The notes under the pieces are model-generated. The model made no database searches. It was not told the DNA's origin and worked only from the letters and a program-made list of their open reading frames with translations. A stretch of 64,000 nucleotides of DNA, from NCBI RefSeq assembly GCF_036689865.1, contig NZ_JBAHUQ010000035.1:1-64000 (forward strand), read 5' to 3'. This document shows, one piece after another, positions 55,301-61,300 of the stretch; position 1 is the stretch's first letter; each line of letters opens with the position of its first letter. Source of the stretch: Magnetococcus sp. PR-3 (GTDB lineage Bacteria; Pseudomonadota; Magnetococcia; Magnetococcales; Magnetococcaceae). Both the position numbers and the translations under genes were made by a program.

Positions 55301-58300
55301 GTTTTACCCAGGAACAATTAGATGCTGGGTTGGTCACTTATAGCCATCATGGTGGTGAGCTCAGCAGTGATGCCATGGGCTTTAAGGTCTATGATGGCAC
55401 CAATGACTCCAGTGGATATAGTGGCTCAGCTACCTTTAGTATCACCGTTAGTCCTGTTGATGATCCCCCTGTTATTGAGATAAACAGCGGCTTTACCGTG
55501 ACCGAAGGGCGGCAGGATCGGGTCATCGGGTCCAACCTGTTATCGGCTACGGATGCAGATAATGATGCTCTTCAGGTCATCTATACCCTGACCACTCTGC
55601 CTGTGTCTGGCACGTTAAAGCTTGATGGGACGGTGTTAGCTCTGGAGGAGCACTTTACCCAGGCGGATATTAACAGTGGCCTGTTGACCTATAGTCACGA
55701 TGGTTCTGCCAGCGAATCGGATAGCATAGGTTTTTCTCTGGAGCATTTGGGTGAAGCGGTCGTGACAGGGCAGGTCGCCATTTCCATTACGACCGTTAAT
55801 GACCCGCCAACGCTGGATATTAATACCTCTGTGGGTGTGGATGAAGAGGGCCAAGTTACCCTCTCTACCGCTGTTTTGTCGGCCAGTGATGTTGAGCAGA
55901 CGGCAACCGAGCTCAGCTATATTGTTACGGCCTTACCCTTGTATGGTGAGATACGGCTCAATGGCAGCAGTTTAAGCATCAATGGTGCGTTTACCCAGGC
56001 TGAGTTGGCCGCTGGTGAGGTGAGTTATCACCATAACGGCTCTGAGACAACCGCAGATAGTTTCAGCTTTACACTTTCCGACGGGGATGATGGTGCGTTA
56101 ACCGGGCAAAGCGTTGCCTTGGTGGTGACCGCGGTGAATGATGCGCCTCAACTCAGTGTCAATAGTGGCCTGACGGTCAGCCAGGGGGCCAGTTTAACCG
56201 CCATTACCGGTACCATGCTCAACGCCAGTGATGTTGAACAGAGTGCCGCTAGCCTAACCTTTACACTCTCAGCGTTACCTGCCCAGGGCACACTCTCCCT
56301 CAGTGGTAGTGATCTGGTGGTTGGTTCTGACTTTACTGTGGCGGACATTTTAGCGGGCTCATTGGGGTATACCCACGATGGCGGTAGTGTGGAGAGTGAT
56401 CAGTTTACGTTTCAGCTTACCGATGATGATGGCGGTAGTCGTAGTGGCAGCTTTGACATCTCCATTGATGTCACCAACTATCCTCCGATCTTGTCGACGA
56501 ACAGTGGTTTAACCGTGTTAGAAGGCAGCCTGGGCAACCTGTTAACTGCAGCTGTACTTGAGGCCACCGATAGCCAGCAAACTGTGGCAGAACTGACCTA
56601 TACACTCACGGCGCTGCCGGTCTATGGAACACTGGTAGTGACCGGCCAAACGTTGGTGGTGGGGGACAACTTTACCCAGGAGGATGTGGAAGCAGGGCTG
56701 CTCAGTTATAGCCATAACGGAGCAGAGGTAAGCAGTGACACTTTTCAGTTCACCATACAGGATGGGGCGGGCGGTTCTTTAGCGGCCTCTACCTTTAACT
56801 TTGCTGTCACAGCACTCAATGATGCCCCGGTGGTCAGCCCTGGCAGTGTAACGGGTACAGAGGAGCTCGCTTATAGCTTTGCAGAAGCCGTTTTCTCTGT
56901 CTTGTACAGTGATGCAGAGGGGGATGCGTTTACCCATATACGTTTAGAGAACCTGCCCAGCCATGGCACCTTAAATTTGGGTGAAACAAGCGTTGTTGCA
57001 GGGCAGGAAATTGCGGTCAATCTGTTGAGTGGCCTAAGCTATACCCCTCAGACTGATTTTAGTGGACAAGATCATCTGTCATGGTCTGCCCGTGATGGTA
57101 CCCTTTTTGGTCAAGCTGCAACGCTCTCTATAAACATCAGCAATATTAATGATGCCCCTTCGGTGGTGGACTTTACGGTGCAGGGTCAGGAGGATATTGA
57201 TCTGGCTTTGAACCAGGGGGTGTTTGCTTCTGGCTTTAATGATGTTGATGGTGACCTGCCCGAGCATATAACCATTAGCTCTCTGACCGACTCTGGCACC
57301 TTACTGTTAAGTGAAAGTGCGGTAACGGTCGGTCAAAGTATGACCGCGTCAGAGCTGGCCAACTTGATCTTCCGTCCGGAAGAGAATTGGAGTGGCTCCA
57401 CCAGCTTTACTTGGACGGGGGCCGATGCTGCATTGGCCGCTTCAGGTAGTGCAACAGCGACCTTAACACTCTCGGCTAGTAATGATCTGCCGACCTTAAG
57501 TGATCTGACCATAAGTGGAGATGAAGATCAGGTTATTCCCTTTTCTCAGTCACAGATTACCGCTTTGCTTAGTGATGTCGATGGTGACAGCGCCCAGAGT
57601 ATGCAGATCTTGACCCTGCCCGGTAATGGTACGTTGGCACTGGGGGGTTCTGCTGTCCTGGCGGGGGATACCATTACGGCCAGTAATTTGGATGCATTGA
57701 CCTTTACCCCCAACAGCAATTGGTATGGTACCGAGAGCTTTACCTTTAATCTCTCAGATGGCCAAAGCTATGCGGCCAGTTCAGGCACCATAACCCTAAC
57801 CGTTCAATCGGTCAGTGATGCGGTGAGTGCCGTGGATGATTGGGCTGCCACCAGTAGTGCAATCGCGGTGGCGATTGATAGCTGGGGTAACGATATTGAT
57901 CAAGACAATGCTGCGGTGATGGAGAGTTTTACCCAAGGTAGCCTGGGGACTGTCAGCCATCAGGGTAACGGTATCTTTACCTTTACCCCAGATGGCAGCA
58001 GTACAGGGTTGGACAGCTTTACCTATACCGTAGGGGATGGTGCTGGGGCATCTGATACTGCAACCGTACGGGTTATGCTCTATGACAACCAATGGAGTGG
58101 CGCCATTTCAACGGGCTGGAACAGCAGTGGCAACTGGTCCAGTGGTGCTCTACCCACCAGCAGCAGTTCCGTCTATATCTCTTCTGCAGCCAGTGATCAG
58201 CCCATTTTGAATAGCAATGTGACGCTCCGTAGTTTATTGGTGGGTAGCCAAGCCACCCTTACGGCCACCGGTTACACCGTTACGGCTACGGGTGATGTCA

Positions 58301-61300
58301 TTATTGAAGGGGCCTTGAGTGGCGGCACCCTGAGTATGACCGGTAGTAATGCCTTGGTTGGGGGGAATATTAACGCACTGTCGGTCAGTGGTACGGTGAC
58401 AGCCACCCAGGATATCAGCCTGGATGCTGGGCTCAGTGTTAACCAGGGGTATACCTTTACGTTGGGGGGGCAACACGTCACCACCGGTAGTGATGTCTAT
58501 GTGGTGTTAAGTACCATCGGTACTGGTCTGCGTTTGGTTAACGCAGAGGATGTCATGGTGATTGGTGGTAATGTGACCTTTACCACCGGTTATAACCAGG
58601 ATAGTGCCAATAGTAGTGGTAACTTCAGTGCAGGTACCCTGCATGTCCGGGGTGATTTCAGCCAGTTTGATGGCAGTTACTCCAGCTCCAATAAATCTTT
58701 TGTCTCCACCGGTACGGCGGTTGTGTTGGATGGTAGCAGTGCCCAAACGGTCTATTTTCAAGATCCCGGTAGCTCCTATTTTAAAGATTTGGTGGTCAGT
58801 AATGCCGCTGGGGTTACGCTCACCAGTTCCCTGTATGTGACTGGGCAGCTCACCATGAGTGGTAGTGGGGTGTTAAGCCAAAACAGTGGGCTACACCTCT
58901 ATGTTACCAATCATCTTCCCATCACCAATAGTGGGTATCAGTTGGTCAATACCCGTGTGGCGGGTGTGGTGACCATGGATCGGGATGCCAGCATACCCAA
59001 TGGTGGCCATCTTTATGTGGATGAAGGACGAACCTTGACCTTAAATGGTCAGGAGTTGTTGGTCGACGGCTCTTTGGTGGTGACGCTTAATGCCATTGTA
59101 GGGTCTGGCCTGGTTATGACCCATAGTGATGATACTCTGACGATTAATGGCGGTTTAACGGCCATAACAGGCTATAACCAGGATGCGGCATCTTCCAGCG
59201 GTAACCTGACGGCAGGGACGATCTATCTGCGGGGCAATTTCTCTCAATACGATGGCAGTTACTCCAGCAGTAATCGTGGGTTTGTATCGACTGGAACAAC
59301 GGTGTATCTGGATGGAACCAGCGCACAAACGGTCTATTTTCAAGACCCAGGTAGCTCTTACTTTGATGATCTGATCGTAAGCAATAGTGCGGGCGTAACC
59401 TTAACCAGTACTATGTATGTGCTGGATCAACTGACCATGAGTGGTGGTGGCCAGTTAACCCAAGGTTCCGGTTATCACCTGTATGTGACCAACCATCTCC
59501 CCATTACCTCCAGTGGTTATCACGTTACTAATACCCGTGTGGCTGGCCATATTACCATGGGGGTGGATGCCACACTGCCCAATGCGGGCAATCTCTACAT
59601 TGATGAAGGACGCACCTTAACCATGGATGGTCACGCCCTGACCATTGATGGGGCGTTGGTGGTTACCTTAAATGGGACCGCAGGTAGTGGTCTGATCGTT
59701 GGGCATGCTGATGATGTGGTGATTGTAGAAGGGGCTGCCACGTTTAGTACTGGTTATAACCAGGATAGTGCCAACAGCAGTGGTAACTTTAGTCAGGGTG
59801 AGCTGCACTTCAGGGGGAACTTCACCCAGTCAGATGGTAGTTACTCCAGCAGTAACAAAGCCTTTGTGCAAACGGGTGGGACGGTCTATCTGGATGGAGA
59901 CTCTGTTCAGAGTATTTACTTTGCCGACCCTGGGCATTCGTACTTCAAGGATGTGACGGTATCCAACAGTGTAGGTGTTAACCTGACATCCAACCTCTAT
60001 GTTACCGGGCAGCTCACCATGAGCGGAAGTGGCCTGCTTACCCAAAACAGTGGTCTTGGTGTCTACTACACTGCAGCCCTGCCTGTGACCAATGACAGCT
60101 ACCAGATCAGCAACAACTATATTGATGGTACCTTTACCATGGATCGGGATGCCACCCTACCCAACGGTGGTCATCTAACGATCTTGGAGGGGGATGGCTT
60201 AACCATTGGTGGCCATACCTTAACGGTTGCAGGAACCCTTGCAAGCTATGGTAGTGGGGGGTCTGCACCACTGGTCATGCAGTCCACGGAGGATGTGGTG
60301 GTGGTGGAGGGGAGTGCTCTGTTCTCAACAGGGTACAATCAGGATGCCGCGAACTCCACAGGCCAGTTTAGTGCGGGTACGCTCTATGTGCGGGGTAACT
60401 TTACCCAGTCGGATGGCAGCTACTCCAGTAGTAACCGTGCCTTTGTCTCCACCGGTACCAAGGTTGTTCTGGATGGAGATGTCGCTCAGAGTGTCTACTT
60501 CCAGGATGGCCACAGCAGTTACTCACGCTTTGATGATTTACAGCTGGATAACCAGAGTGGCATCACCTTTACCTCCAACATCTATGTGGGGGGAGATCTG
60601 TTGCTGGCTGGCACCACGCCCTTTAGTGCCAGCGGTACCTTAACGGTTGCAGGGGATGTCAAGTTAACCGGGCAGAATGTCTCTCTGGATATGGGGGCGT
60701 TGGACAGCAGTGATCTGGTGGGGGTCACCACCATTGATCTGACGGGAACCGGTGATAATACCCTGATTTTGGATGCCCAGGATGTCATTGACCTCTCACC
60801 AACCGACCAAGTGATGGTGACGGGTGCTCTTGGGGATCTGGTTAATGCCATGGGGAGCTGGAGTAATGAGGGTCAAGAGGTGGTGGACAGCTTGACCTAT
60901 ACCCGTTACAGCAGTGGCGCTGCGACGCTGTTGGTACAAGATGGGGTGGTGGTGAGTCAGTTGGGTACGGTGGGGGATGATAGTCTAACCCTAAATTCAG
61001 GGGATGATCCTCTGTTGGGTGGGTCAGGTAATGATCAGCTGGATGGTGGCAGTGGTCAGAATATACTGCGTGGTGGGTTGGGGGATGATCTGATTGTCTT
61101 TGACAGTGCAGATACGACCCATGTGGATGGTGGGTTGGGCCGTGATACCTTACGTATTGATAGCAGTAGTGCGGATTTAACCACACTGGCTGGTGGTGTG
61201 GTTACGGGCTTTGAGACGCTCTTGCTCAATGGTAGTTCTGGCACCACTTTAACCTTGGATGAGAGTGCCGTTGCACAGCTACCAGATGGGGGGTCGACCC

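Noticed and set aside
58500-60640. Regular repeats as a CRISPR array or insertion sequence
   Set aside because: Units of 582 bases stay in one reading frame, have no spacer pattern, no terminal inverted repeats and no transposase; they are protein repeats.
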